Shown: positions 55,829-63,747 of the stretch, one piece after another
Numbering within the stretch: position 1 is the stretch's first letter
Layout: every line of letters begins with the position of its first letter
NCBI GenBank assembly: GCA_946498095.1
Contig: CAMMMX010000002.1
Span: 119,628 to 183,627, forward strand
DNA: 64,000 nucleotides
DNA from: an uncultured Clostridia bacterium
Lineage (GTDB): Bacteria > Bacillota > Clostridia > Oscillospirales > Ruminococcaceae
Direction: 5' to 3'
Position numbers and translations under genes: made by a program
The notes under the pieces: model-generated
The model's database searches: none
The model's input: the letters and a program-made list of their open reading frames with translations, nothing else
What the model was told of the DNA's origin: nothing

Positions 55829-56458
55829 ATGCTAGAGGCAATCACTTATGAAGATATGCTGAAACATCTGCGAGGGTACGAAATACAACAAGATATCATA
55901 GGGATTTTATTGGCAAGGCCGACCTCACACGCGGGGAAAGACATCGTTGAGGCATTGCCCTATTACCATCATCGTTCCGGGGAGAAGATCCATTTTTATT
56001 TACCAGGCTATGGGGCTTATTGGCATGGGGTTTATCCGGACGAACAAAACGTGGTCCGGATCGATGGGGTACAGTGGTCGTTCAGCAACCAAAAATATGT
56101 GGAGTTTGTACAAGCGCTTGAAAGCCGCTCCAGATGGAGATATTCCGGTGAGAGCGAGCTGCTGCTTCTGGAATATGCAAACGATAAGCTGGACTATTCC
56201 AATGTGCTGCGTTTTCATTTGGATGCCATGCTGCGGGATAAAGCGATCCCTTCCATCCATGTCTTGTTTGAACATATTTTTAGATATGCCGCGCAACAAA
56301 AAAATCTCATTCAGATCAGTGATACTGCTAGTTTCAAAACGTTGGGTCAAGAGACGATGGAGTATATTCTCGCACAATTGCCGACTTTCTTTGACGGAAT
56401 CATCAAAAAAGGACGCCATTACCTCATCAGGGACTATGCGGAGGATGCGTCAGAATAG
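55829..56458 (+). CDS. Hypothetical protein, 209 residues
   Basis: AGGAGGGG precedes ATG 55829. The protein has no signal peptide and no membrane helix. Central segments such as KIHFYLPGYGAYWHGVYPDE and SFSNQKYVEFVQALESRSRW are rich in aromatic residues and look like a folded alpha/beta domain; the C-terminal third is helical. I recognise no family. Coding is supported by the good start and a strong terminator. It stands between two unrelated single genes, so its surroundings give no clue. Confidence 0.75.
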   Translation: MLEAITYEDMLKHLRGYEIQQDIIGILLARPTSHAGKDIVEALPYYHHRSGEKIHFYLPGYGAYWHGVYPDEQNVVRIDGVQWSFSNQKYVEFVQALESRSRWRYSGESELLLLEYANDKLDYSNVLRFHLDAMLRDKAIPSIHVLFEHIFRYAAQQKNLIQISDTASFKTLGQETMEYILAQLPTFFDGIIKKGRHYLIRDYAEDASE

Positions 56459-56495
56459 CTCCATCCGGCCGTAGGATGCCCGGATGAGAGGGGAA

Positions 56496-56532
56496 AGCCG
56501 CTTGCCTGATAGGAGGGGAAGCGGCTGTTTTT
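56496..56532 (+). terminator. Terminator after the 209-residue gene
   Basis: AGCCGCTT and AAGCGGCT form a perfect stem with a 15-base loop, then GTTTTTG. Confidence 0.85.
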
Positions 56533-56710
56533 GTCTGATTTTTCTCTCCCTTTGTGACACCCGCTATGGGCCGCTGGGGTCTGAGCAGGTCCCTTTCATC
56601 CATATTATTGCAATGCTCCCCTCCGTGGCAGGCAGTTGTGCAAATATGTGATAAACGATGGGCTGCATTTCTTGTATCATAAAATCAGAAGCCAGATAGG
56701 AGGGAAAGAT

Positions 56711-57553
56711 ATGCTGCAGGATGTGATTGGCCGTCGTATACGGGAGTGCCGCCGGCGGAAAGGGCTGACGCAGGAAGGGCTGGCACAACTTTTATCGCTG
56801 TCCCATCAGGTGATTAGCAAATGGGAAAACGGGCTTACCATGCCGGATATTCAGTCGCTTTATACCATGGCGCAAATCTTTCATACCACTTTGGACGAAA
56901 TGTGCGGCAAAAAGAATCGCGCAGAGGAAATTGTAGAGCAAGTACGGCAAGAATGCCCGTATCCAGATGAGGGAGACTTTCAGGCGTTCTATCAGAATTG
57001 GGAAATCATCCAAACGCAGATCCGTCTGCATCCGACCCATGAGGGATTACTGATCTATGGCTTGCAGTACCTTCGCCAGATGCACGACAGCGTTTGGACA
57101 GAGGAAGAAAAGGAACGGGTCAACGCCTGGATCCTCTCCATGGCAGAACGCATTTTGGATATTTCGCGTCAGGACGATCATCGGAGCCTGGCCAACTATA
57201 ATTTGGCGCTCTATTATAGTGAACAGGTGCATTGGGCAGACGCCAATCCGGAGAATCAGAAGAATGCACAGCTGGCACGCAGATACGCGGATCGCGTCTT
57301 GTACAAAGACATGCACCCTTCCTTCTTTCATTTATTCGGCTGCGAAAGCATCGCGGAAAGCTGTAAGGCGTGCGAAACAACATGGGATGATTTGACGGAT
57401 GCGTTACATCGTACGCTCCGCAATTGGATACGGTATGACGACATCCTCGGCAGGTCAGAGGAGGGCGCTTATTTACAAAAGTTCGCCGATGCGTGGCTAC
57501 GGGAATCCAAAGAGATAAAAGAAAAGTGCAGCGGGAAAAACAGCTCTTCTTAG
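56711..57553 (+). CDS. XRE-family HTH regulator with helical C-terminal region
   Basis: About 280 residues. HTH at residues 1-62 (IGRRIRECRRRKGLTQEGLA, SHQVISKWENGLTMPD); the remainder is helical, with repeated aromatic/Leu patterns (WEIIQTQIRLHPTHEGLLIY, NYNLALYYSEQVHWADANPE). It matches the gene at 51675 in layout, including a charged linker (AEEIVEQVRQECPYPDEG) after the HTH. ATG 56711 follows GGAGGGAAAG; the frame is open from 56636. Own terminator downstream. Targets unknown. Confidence 0.88.
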   Translation: MLQDVIGRRIRECRRRKGLTQEGLAQLLSLSHQVISKWENGLTMPDIQSLYTMAQIFHTTLDEMCGKKNRAEEIVEQVRQECPYPDEGDFQAFYQNWEIIQTQIRLHPTHEGLLIYGLQYLRQMHDSVWTEEEKERVNAWILSMAERILDISRQDDHRSLANYNLALYYSEQVHWADANPENQKNAQLARRYADRVLYKDMHPSFFHLFGCESIAESCKACETTWDDLTDALHRTLRNWIRYDDILGRSEEGAYLQKFADAWLRESKEIKEKCSGKNSSS

Positions 57554-57580
57554 TCAGTCCAGCTGTGCCGTCCATAAGAG

Positions 57581-57622
57581 AAACCGGGGGTCAAGGGGAA
57601 AAAATCTTGGCGCCCGGTTTTT
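57581..57622 (+). terminator. Terminator after the second XRE gene
   Basis: AACCGGGGG...CCCGGTTTTTTG with inner pairs TCAAG/CTTGG. Confidence 0.85.
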
Positions 57623-58171
57623 TGTCCGTTTTCCGTCTTCTACGCTGGTAGGCAGAATTCGGTGCGGGGTGGATGAAAAACACAAAATGTGTGTCAAGCT
57701 AAGCTGTGACGCTCGTCAGTGTTCCGGGGAGAGCCTATGACGGGCTAAAAGGGGTCCGTCACAGGTCAGGGAAAGGCTGTCGCGATTGGAATGGTAGAAA
57801 AGGAAATCAGAGAGGGATTCCGTCTATTGACAACAAAACGTGATTGCAGTATACTATAAATAGTGCTGATATGTGATAACAAGAGGAGGGTCGGCGCAAA
57901 AGAAAAGGGAAATCCCATAACGTCACGGGGGGGGACAGGGAAAAGGGGCATGACGGGCGACCGTACGGGAGCTAGGATTTCCTTCCTGGCGTGGCACACG
58001 TACCGTGTTGCCAATCTTTTGGGGCGTGTCGGGGAAAGGAGGGCATCAGGGCGTCTTGGTGGCATTCACGATAGGTGTAACGGGGTGGCTGGCGACGGTC
58101 GGGTGGGGCGTCTTTCACAGCCGGCGGCCGAGGAAAATCCAGGCGGCGGGCGAAGGCGGTTTGGCGGATGG
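57623..58171. other. Intergenic region with a consensus promoter and no clear gene
   Basis: Apart from the promoter at 57827-57855 I see no reliable gene. A strong AAGAGGAGGG (57880-57889) follows the promoter, but no start codon lies within 12 bases. A later frame (58056-58190) encodes one hydrophobic segment but has a poorly spaced ribosome-binding site. Confidence 0.5.
57827..57855 (+). promoter_or_regulatory. Orphan consensus sigma-A promoter
   Basis: TTGACA (57827-57832), 17-base spacer, TATACT (57850-57855): one of the best promoters in the window, yet it points into a stretch without an evident gene. Confidence 0.75.
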
Positions 58172-58200
58172 GCAAAAAAACACCCGCTAAAAGCGGGTGG
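58172..58200 (-). terminator. Terminator of the PH-domain gene
   Basis: On the minus strand CACCCGCT TTT AGCGGGTG is followed by seven T. Confidence 0.9.
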
Positions 58201-58218
58201 AATCTCTATGGAAGAAAC

Positions 58219-58593
58219 TTAGAGGACAAAGCCGCTGATAGTCCGGCACAGGCCCGAAACGTCGGCTTTGCTGGTGAACTCAAATTTTACTTTGCCTAGG
58301 CCGCTGAACCAAAGTTCCAGCTCGCTGTCCAGATCCAGGACACCGGCAGACTCGACAGAATAAGCTTGGATTTTACTGTAGGGCAATGAAGTGACGTCTT
58401 TTTTCTTGCCGGTCATGCCCTGTACGTTAATGGAAATGATGCGCTTGTTGGTGAAGACAACACCGTCACGGATACTTTGGAAAGAGCCGAGGATTTTTTC
58501 CCCTTCCACGAACATGGGGGAGATAATGTCGGAGTAGCTGTTGTCCGGTACCGGCTTAAGCTTTGCAAAACTGGCGTTGTTGAAATCGATCAT
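58219..58593 (-). CDS. Bacterial PH-domain protein
   Basis: A 124-residue protein made of a single bacterial pleckstrin-homology domain: LGSFQSIRDGVVFTNKRIIS, then SLPYSKIQAYSVESAG, LDLDSELELWFSG and KVKFEFTSKADV. Such domains are thought to bind proteins or membranes; the role here is unknown. A ribosome-binding site (GGAAAGGAAG) precedes the minus-strand ATG. Monocistronic, with a terminator 19 bases downstream. Confidence 0.88.
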   Translation of the reverse strand: MIDFNNASFAKLKPVPDNSYSDIISPMFVEGEKILGSFQSIRDGVVFTNKRIISINVQGMTGKKKDVTSLPYSKIQAYSVESAGVLDLDSELELWFSGLGKVKFEFTSKADVSGLCRTISGFVL

Positions 58594-58880
58594 GTGGTTT
58601 TCTTCCTTTCCTTCTGACAGTTTTCAGGCTTTGCACAAAGCGCTATGAAGGACACCGCGGCGTACAGATGAGCCACCATGCTTTGGAGGCAATTGGAGAC
58701 GCGAGGGCAGTTGTGTTCCCTGCCCGGGCGGATGCCCTAGAGGATAAGCCTACCACAGCGGGGGAGGGGAGTCAATCTGTTTGGATGTGTTTTTGTCAAA
58801 TGCCGTCGCTTTTTGTAAGATTGTCCAGTGTGGATGGAAAAGGCAGGTTGTCGGTTGGGTGGGATGCACAAAGCGTCCGA

Positions 58881-59189
58881 TTAGGCGATCTTGTTCTCCA
58901 GCGCTTCGACGCGGGAGAGCAGCCCTTCCAGTTTCTGATTCAGCAGTTCGTTCTGGCGTTCCAGCTCCCACTGCTTTTCATGGGTGAGCTTATAGCCGTC
59001 GAAGAGGGAATCGATGCGGCGTCCGACCTCGTTTTCGATGTGGGCCATGATACGCGTTTCGGTTTCCTTGATTTCAGATTTGACGCCCTGTACCTCTGCT
59101 TTTACGTCCTGTACTTGGGTTTGCACGCTTTCAATGGCTTGCAATAGCATCTGGAACTGTTCTAGGATTTCGTTATCCATGTCAATCAA
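58881..59189 (-). CDS. Tandem coiled-coil protein, copy 1 (last in array)
   Basis: A 102-residue, highly charged, all-helical protein without signal peptide. The N-terminus MIDMDNEILEQFQMLLQAIE leads into a variable middle with short repeats (VQTQVQDVKAEVQGVKSEI); the C-terminal half (GRRIDSLFDGYKLTHEKQWE followed by LERQNELLNQKLEGLLSRVE) is shared with the other three copies and forms a heptad coiled coil ending ALENKIA. Its 3' half is almost base-identical to copy 3. AAGGAGTTGATTGAC precedes the ATG. Likely forms homo- or hetero-oligomers; no family function is known to me. Confidence 0.82.
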   Translation of the reverse strand: MIDMDNEILEQFQMLLQAIESVQTQVQDVKAEVQGVKSEIKETETRIMAHIENEVGRRIDSLFDGYKLTHEKQWELERQNELLNQKLEGLLSRVEALENKIA

Positions 59190-59234
59190 CTCCTTGGATG
59201 GAATGGTAGAGGGATGATTGGGAGGGTTGTCCGA

Positions 59235-59558
59235 TTAGGCGATCTTGTTCTCCAGCGCTTCGACGCGGGAGAGCAGCCCTTCCAGTTTCTGATTGAGCAG
59301 TTCGTTTTGACGTTCCAGTTCCCACTGTTTTTCGTGGGTGAGCTTATAGCCGTCAAAGAGGGAATCGATGCGGCGTTCGATTTTGTTTTCCAGATACAAC
59401 ATCAGGCGGGATTCCGTTTCCCTGTTGGTTTCTTCAATTTTCTGGTTGAGACGCTGCTCCATAGCAGACATTTTGCTGTTGAGACGCTCTTCCATCGCAG
59501 ACATGCCCTGTACGATGAGTTGCAGCTGTTCTAGGATTTCCTTATCCATGTCAATCAA
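59235..59558 (-). CDS. Tandem coiled-coil protein, copy 2
   Basis: A 107-residue paralogue. Start MIDMDKEILEQLQLIVQGMS; the middle carries a duplicated heptad block (SAMEERLNSKM then SAMEQRLNQKI), and ENKIERRIDSLFDGYK replaces the ENEVGRRIDS of the other copies. The C-terminal part is the common one. It is the most divergent at DNA level. Separated by 45 bases from both neighbours, each gap carrying the same ribosome-binding site. Confidence 0.82.
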   Translation of the reverse strand: MIDMDKEILEQLQLIVQGMSAMEERLNSKMSAMEQRLNQKIEETNRETESRLMLYLENKIERRIDSLFDGYKLTHEKQWELERQNELLNQKLEGLLSRVEALENKIA

Positions 59559-59603
59559 CTCCTTGGATGGAATGGTAGGGGGATGTTCGGGAGGTTTGTC
59601 CTG

Positions 59604-59903
59604 TTAGGCGATCTTGTTCTCCAGCGCTTCGACGCGGGAGAGCAGCCCTTCCAGTTTCTGATTCAGCAGTTCGTTCTGGCGTTCCAGCTCCCACTGCTTT
59701 TCATGGGTGAGCTTATAGCCGTCGAAGAGGGAATCGATGCGGCGTCCGACCTCGTTTTCGATGTGGGCCATGATACGCGTTTCGGTTTCCTTAATTTTGT
59801 CCTCTAGGCCGTCCATGCGTTTGTTGAGGCGCTCTTCCATAGCAGACATGCCTTGTACGATGAGTTGCAGCTGTTCTAGAATTTCCTTGTCCATATCAAT
59901 CAA
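59604..59903 (-). CDS. Tandem coiled-coil protein, copy 3
   Basis: The shortest copy (99 residues). N-terminal MIDMDKEILEQLQLIVQGMS as in copy 2; the middle has one SAMEERLNKRMDGLEDKI block; the region from KETETRIMAHIENEVGRRID to the end is the same as in copy 1, nearly identical in bases over about 190 positions. The mix of copy-2-like start and copy-1-like end suggests recombination between copies. Confidence 0.82.
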   Translation of the reverse strand: MIDMDKEILEQLQLIVQGMSAMEERLNKRMDGLEDKIKETETRIMAHIENEVGRRIDSLFDGYKLTHEKQWELERQNELLNQKLEGLLSRVEALENKIA

Positions 59904-59948
59904 CTCCTTGGATGGAATGGTAGGGGGATGATTGGGAGGGTTGTCCGA

Positions 59949-60260
59949 TTAGGCGATCTTGTTCTCCAGCGCTTCGACGCGGGAGAGCAGCCCTTCCAGT
60001 TTCTGATTGAGCAGCTCGTTCTGGCGTTCCAGTTCCCACTGCTTTTCATGGGTGAGCTTATAGCCGTCGAAGAGGGAATCAATACGGCGTCCGACCTCGT
60101 TTTCGATGTAAAGGCGGGTACGGGTTTCCGATTCCTTGATTTCTGACCTCAAACGCTCTTCCATCGCAGACATTTTACTGTTGAGGCGATCTTCCATCGC
60201 AGACATGCCCTGTACGATGAGTTGCAGCTGCGCTAGGATTTCCTTATCCATATTAATCAA
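59949..60260 (-). CDS. Tandem coiled-coil protein, copy 4 (promoter-proximal)
   Basis: A 103-residue paralogue, first in the transcript. Start MINMDKEILAQLQLIVQGMS; the middle has SAMEDRLNSKM and SAMEERLRSEI blocks and then KESETRTRLYIENEVGRRID; the common C-terminus follows. AAAGGAGTTGATTAAT precedes its ATG. The promoter with an internal palindrome lies 14 bases further upstream. Confidence 0.82.
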   Translation of the reverse strand: MINMDKEILAQLQLIVQGMSAMEDRLNSKMSAMEERLRSEIKESETRTRLYIENEVGRRIDSLFDGYKLTHEKQWELERQNELLNQKLEGLLSRVEALENKIA

Positions 60261-60273
60261 CTCCTTTGATGGT

Positions 60274-60303
60274 ATTGTAACATGCCGCGGGGAGGCATGT
60301 CAA
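60274..60303 (-). promoter_or_regulatory. Promoter with internal palindrome for the coiled-coil array
   Basis: On the minus strand TTGACA (60303-60298), 18-base spacer, TACAAT (60279-60274) with TGT before it. CATGCC and GGCATG (60281-60286 and 60294-60299) form an inverted repeat that fills the spacer, a typical place for a repressor operator. Confidence 0.75.
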
Positions 60304-60558
60304 CGTGGTGCGTCGTTTTATGAAGATAGTTTGTACGTAGACGTCGGGCGTATAGAAGGAGTATACTGGAAGGGAAACTTGTCGAACCGGCGAGGGGATA
60401 GGGGTGGGGGTGTTTCCATGTCAAAGAAAAAGGAAGGAAAGAGAGGCGGCGGGTTCCAAGGGGGGAGGACATGCGGTGGTCGGGGCAAAATCGGCACAGG
60501 AAAAGGCGCGCTGCTGTAGAGGGACAGACGGGGCGCCGCAAAGAAAAGGAGGATGGCA

Positions 60559-61422
60559 ATGGCGTGGATACAGGTGGACGACACCCTGCCGACACACAAC
60601 AAAATCTATGATTTGATGGACACACTGCATCTCCGGCACGCACAAGCGGTAGGCACCGTCGTGCTGCTGTGGCTGTGGGCCGCTTCCAACGCTCCGGACG
60701 GGGATGTGACGCCGTACAAGCCGCGTGCTATCGCGGAGGCTGTACGGTGGGGGAAAAGCCCACAGGCGTTGTATGACGCGCTGCTGGCGGTCCGTTTCCT
60801 GGAGCGGGACGGAGACCGGATACGGATCCGCAACTGGGAGACGCGCGCTGCGATGCTGATGGATTCCGTGGAACGGAAAAAGAAGCAAAACTGCGAGCGC
60901 GTCAAGCGTTACAGGGAACGCAACAAAGCCAAAAAGGAAGGCGGTGCAACCGTTACAGATAACGATGATGTCACGCTGTGTAACGCGTTACAGGAGCATG
61001 ACGGTCACGCGGATGTAACGCTTGTTCACGCACCTACCAAACCAAACCATACCAAACCAAACCAGTTAGAGAGAGAGAACGCGCGCGCGGAGGAAAAATT
61101 TTTGCAGGAGTGCGCGGGCTACTACGAGGAAACGTTCGGCAAACCCTTATCCGGGTCGATGCTGCGGGAGCTATCCTTCCAGGTGTCGGCGTGCGGGGAC
61201 GCGCAGCTTATCAAGCAAGCGCTGATGCTCAGCCACGGCAAACAAAACGAGGCGGCATATTTCCGGACGGTCATGCAGAACTGGACGGGCGAGGGCATCC
61301 GGACTTACCGGCAGTACTGTGACAAATATGCGTCGGTGCAGGCTGCTCCTGTCCGGACGGAAAAGAGCAGTAACCCGTTTATGCAGCTATTACGGGAGGA
61401 GGAAGAAGATGGACAAGCGTGA
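60559..61422 (+). CDS. Phage replisome-organiser / DnaD-like protein
   Basis: About 287 residues. The N-terminal winged-helix part (WIQVDDTLPTHNKIYDLMD, GTVVLLWLWAA, SPQALYDALLAVRFLERDGD) is typical of phage replication initiators that bind the origin. A basic linker with KKKQNCERVKRYRERNKAK follows, then a Thr/Pro/Asn-rich stretch, and a C-terminal DnaD-type domain (CAGYYEETFGKPLSGSMLRE, HGKQNEAAYFRTVMQNWTGEG). ATG 60559 is six bases after AAAGGAGG; ATG 60553 is too close. It overlaps the loader gene by 14 bases. Confidence 0.85.
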   Translation: MAWIQVDDTLPTHNKIYDLMDTLHLRHAQAVGTVVLLWLWAASNAPDGDVTPYKPRAIAEAVRWGKSPQALYDALLAVRFLERDGDRIRIRNWETRAAMLMDSVERKKKQNCERVKRYRERNKAKKEGGATVTDNDDVTLCNALQEHDGHADVTLVHAPTKPNHTKPNQLERENARAEEKFLQECAGYYEETFGKPLSGSMLRELSFQVSACGDAQLIKQALMLSHGKQNEAAYFRTVMQNWTGEGIRTYRQYCDKYASVQAAPVRTEKSSNPFMQLLREEEEDGQA

Positions 61423-62029
61423 GACGCTGAAAATCATGGCGGTGCTCAAGGCGGCCTATCCCAAGTACTACGCCGGAATCAGTACCGATGACGCAAAGCA
61501 GACAGTTTCTCTTTGGCAAAGCATGTTTGAGGACTACGACTACACGGTGGTGGCACATGCGGTCAAGGCGTTGATAGCTGTTTCCAAGTGGCCGCCGTCT
61601 GTGTCGGAGGTGCTGGACAAAATCCGCCTTCTGACGCAGACGGAAGAGATGACGGAACAGGAGGCCTGGGGGCTTGTTTGCAAGGCTGTCCGCAACTCGG
61701 CTTACCACGCGGAAGAGGAGTTCCAGAAGCTTCCCAAGGAGCTGCAGCGTGTGCTGGGGAGCCATTCGGTGCTGCGGGAATGGGCGCTGGTGGATGTGGA
61801 ACAGCTAAACACGGTAGTAGCGTCTAACTTCATGCGTTCCTACCGGGCGCGGATTCAAAGCGCTAGGGAGTACCTGGCGCTGCCGTCCGAAGTGCGGGAA
61901 TTCGCCGGGAAGCTGGCGCAGGCAAAGTCGCTGGATGCGCTGGAGGAGGCGGAGCCGTCGCATGGCCTGCCGGCGTATGGCCGGGTGACGATGGGGGACG
62001 CGCCGTCCCCGGAGAGGGAGGCGCCGTGA
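61409..62029 (+). CDS. Phage replicative-helicase loader/inhibitor-like protein
   Basis: About 206 residues; ATG 61409 lies inside the end of the DnaD-like gene after GGGAGGAGG. The N-terminal helical part (ILMAVLKAAYPKYYAG-like, SLWQSMFEDYDYTVVAHAVK, ALIAVSKWPPSVSEVLDKIR) matches the family of G39P-like loader proteins, which bring the DnaB-type helicase to the phage origin. The C-terminal region is helical and ends in a low-complexity tail. Coupled to the initiator gene, as in many Siphoviridae of Firmicutes. Confidence 0.8.
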   Translation: MDKRETLKIMAVLKAAYPKYYAGISTDDAKQTVSLWQSMFEDYDYTVVAHAVKALIAVSKWPPSVSEVLDKIRLLTQTEEMTEQEAWGLVCKAVRNSAYHAEEEFQKLPKELQRVLGSHSVLREWALVDVEQLNTVVASNFMRSYRARIQSAREYLALPSEVREFAGKLAQAKSLDALEEAEPSHGLPAYGRVTMGDAPSPEREAP

Positions 62030-62152
62030 TGCGGGGGGGAGCCCTTCCCCAGGGATGTCCGCTGCGGGAGGGCAGGGGCGAAAGGCCGGGGCGCGCGCCC
62101 CCGCGACGCGTCCCACAGGCAGCAAGTGAAAGCACAACAGGAGGTATTTTGT

Positions 62153-62350
62153 ATGAACCAGTTTGAACGAATCACCCAATCGCCGGAGACGCTGATGGAA
62201 TTTATCGACAGCATTTCCTTCGAGCCGTTACCGGATTGCGCGAAATGCCCGGCGAAGACGTTTTGCCGGTCGCTTGAGGGGGAGGTCGACTGCCGCAAGG
62301 CTTTCGCCATGTGGCTGGGCACCGATGTGTCGGAGGAGGAGTCGCATTGA
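62153..62350 (+). CDS. Small Cys-rich phage protein
   Basis: 65 residues from ATG 62153, eight bases after CAGGAGGT. Four cysteines (PDCAKCPAKTFC and VDCRKA) form a likely zinc knuckle of the CxxCx5C type. Small proteins of this kind are frequent in phage early and middle regions; function unknown. The last bases overlap the TTG start of the next gene. Confidence 0.75.
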   Translation: MNQFERITQSPETLMEFIDSISFEPLPDCAKCPAKTFCRSLEGEVDCRKAFAMWLGTDVSEEESH

Positions 62351-62676
62351 CCGCTCAGCGTCTCAAGCAGCTGTACTACCTGCCGCGGGAAATCCGGCAG
62401 GCACAGGGGGAACTTGGTCTGCTGCGGCGGATGTCCCCCCTTCCCGACGAGAACGAAGGGCAGGCGCGGGAGCTGCGGCAGCAGGTAGAACGCCTGGAGG
62501 AAGAGTACCGCGCGCTGTCCGACTACATCGAGGGGATACCGGACAGCGCGACCCGGCTGATTTTTACCCTCCGCTACCGTCAGCGGATGCAATGGGCGCA
62601 GATTGCGGCCCGTATCGGGGGCGGCAACACGGCGGACGGTGTGCGCAAGGTCCATGCGCGTTACCTACAAAAGTAG
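62347..62676 (+). CDS. Phage sigma-70-like regulator (DUF1492/ArpU-like)
   Basis: 109 residues. The N-terminal half is a coiled coil (LKQLYYLPREIRQAQGELGL and a Glu-rich helix); the C-terminal half (ATRLIFTLRYRQRMQWAQIA, then ARIGGGNTADGVRKVHARYL) is a sigma region 4-like HTH. Proteins of this type switch on late genes of phages in Firmicutes. The start TTG 62347 overlaps the previous stop and follows GGAGGAGG by about six bases. Confidence 0.82.
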   Translation: MTAQRLKQLYYLPREIRQAQGELGLLRRMSPLPDENEGQARELRQQVERLEEEYRALSDYIEGIPDSATRLIFTLRYRQRMQWAQIAARIGGGNTADGVRKVHARYLQK

Positions 62677-62815
62677 CGTATCCCATTCCCGGCGCGGAAG
62701 GAGGGGGATCTTGTTTCCGCGCCGGTGCGCCGCGGGGGAGGGGGGAAGTTGTCCGTTTTGTCCGTTTTGGAGTGGTATCATAAAGATAGGGGGAAAACTT
62801 CGGGAGGTGGCGAGG

Positions 62816-63007
62816 ATGGACAGCGAGCTGCTGCGTCAGCATGTCGAGGCGCGGGACGCCCTGCAAAAGCGTCTGCGATGGTTGGAGCTTTGGCAGCGCA
62901 GCCGGGAAAAGGCGCTTGACAGGCGAATAGGATGCCTGCGGGAAGAAATCGCCTACCTGGACTGGCAAATCGGCGAGATTAGCCGATCCCTACGCCGCGA
63001 TAGGTGA
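62816..63007 (+). CDS. Small coiled-coil phage protein
   Basis: 63 residues, very rich in Arg, Glu and Leu (LLRQHVEARDALQKRLRWLE, LREEIAYLDWQIGEISRSL). GGGAGGTGG lies about eight bases before ATG 62816. Helical throughout; no family recognised. Its place before the lysis genes suggests a phage gene, perhaps related to the following membrane protein. Confidence 0.65.
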   Translation: MDSELLRQHVEARDALQKRLRWLELWQRSREKALDRRIGCLREEIAYLDWQIGEISRSLRRDR

Positions 63008-63115
63008 CGGCGGGACGTGTACGAAAAGGGACGGGACAAGGAAAATCTGCATAAGATGGGTATGGGGGGCGCGTCGGGAAAGGCACCGCCCCCTCTGTTG
63101 GGAAGGAGGCATCGC

Positions 63116-63433
63116 GTGCTGGAGTTTATCGCGCGATATTGGATAGAGGTCTTGTTTGGTCTTGCTGTGGCGGCGATGGGGGTCGGCTACCGGCGGGTGA
63201 CAAAACGCCTGCGGGAGTATGCGGCGCTCAAGGCCGGGATGCTCGCCATCCTTCACGACAGGCTATACCAAATCTGCCGCTCCCATATCCACAAGGGATA
63301 CGTTACGGTCGGGGAGCTGGGCAACATCGAGCGCCTGTACAACGCCTACCATGACCTAGGCGGGAATGGGACGGGCGAGGAAATCTACGGCAGGGTGATG
63401 CGGTTGCCTTTGCAGAAGAAGGAGGAGGAATGA
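63116..63433 (+). CDS. Small phage membrane protein next to holin
   Basis: About 105 residues from GTG 63116, six bases after GGAAGGAGG. One N-terminal membrane helix (YWIEVLFGLAVAAMGVGY) followed by a basic helix and the segment KGYVTVGELGNIERLYNAYH, DLGGNGTGEEIYGRVM, seen in small proteins that precede holins in clostridial prophages. Probably part of the lysis cassette. Stop overlaps the holin ATG (ATGA). Confidence 0.78.
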   Translation: MLEFIARYWIEVLFGLAVAAMGVGYRRVTKRLREYAALKAGMLAILHDRLYQICRSHIHKGYVTVGELGNIERLYNAYHDLGGNGTGEEIYGRVMRLPLQKKEEE

Positions 63434-63747
63434 CAGTGGATCTGTTTAAAGAATTTGTCAAGCCGGAGCTTCTGGTGCTGGTGGCGGTGCTGTATTTTGT
63501 CGGGATGGGGCTGAAAAAGGCCCGGAATGTCCCGGACCGGTATATCCCCTACCTGCTGGGTGCTATCGGCATTGTGCTGTCCGTCGTTTATGTCTGCGCG
63601 ACGTCGGTATTAGACGGCTGGCAGGCGGTATTGATGGCTGTTTTCACCGCAGTGACGCAGGGCATCCTCTGCGCCGGTTGCAGCGTCTATGTCAACCAGC
63701 TGCTGAAGCAGTCCGGTGACAGCGACGACAAGGGAGGGGGCGCGTAA
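63430..63747 (+). CDS. Phage holin (Hol44/holin superfamily V type)
   Basis: 105 residues with three hydrophobic segments (about 13-29, 40-58 and 62-85) and a charged tail. The segment GMGLKKARNVPDRYIPYLLG is typical of the Hol44-type family. Holins form membrane lesions that let endolysin reach the wall. Translationally coupled to the previous gene, and directly followed by the amidase. Confidence 0.88.
   Translation: MTVDLFKEFVKPELLVLVAVLYFVGMGLKKARNVPDRYIPYLLGAIGIVLSVVYVCATSVLDGWQAVLMAVFTAVTQGILCAGCSVYVNQLLKQSGDSDDKGGGA

Noticed and set aside
57863..58222. 119-codon frame after the orphan promoter
   Set aside because: Start is not placed behind the ribosome-binding sequence and the translation is low-complexity Gly/Arg. 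The short hydrophobic frame at 58056-58190 has a spacer that is too long.
58881..60260. Possible CRISPR or simple tandem repeat
   Set aside because: The repeat units are about 350 bases long and each holds a full gene with its own ribosome-binding site; no short repeats with unique spacers were seen anywhere in the window.
60418..60519. 33-codon Lys/Gly-rich frame before the phage module
   Set aside because: Weak start signal, low-complexity composition and no neighbour evidence; could be chance.
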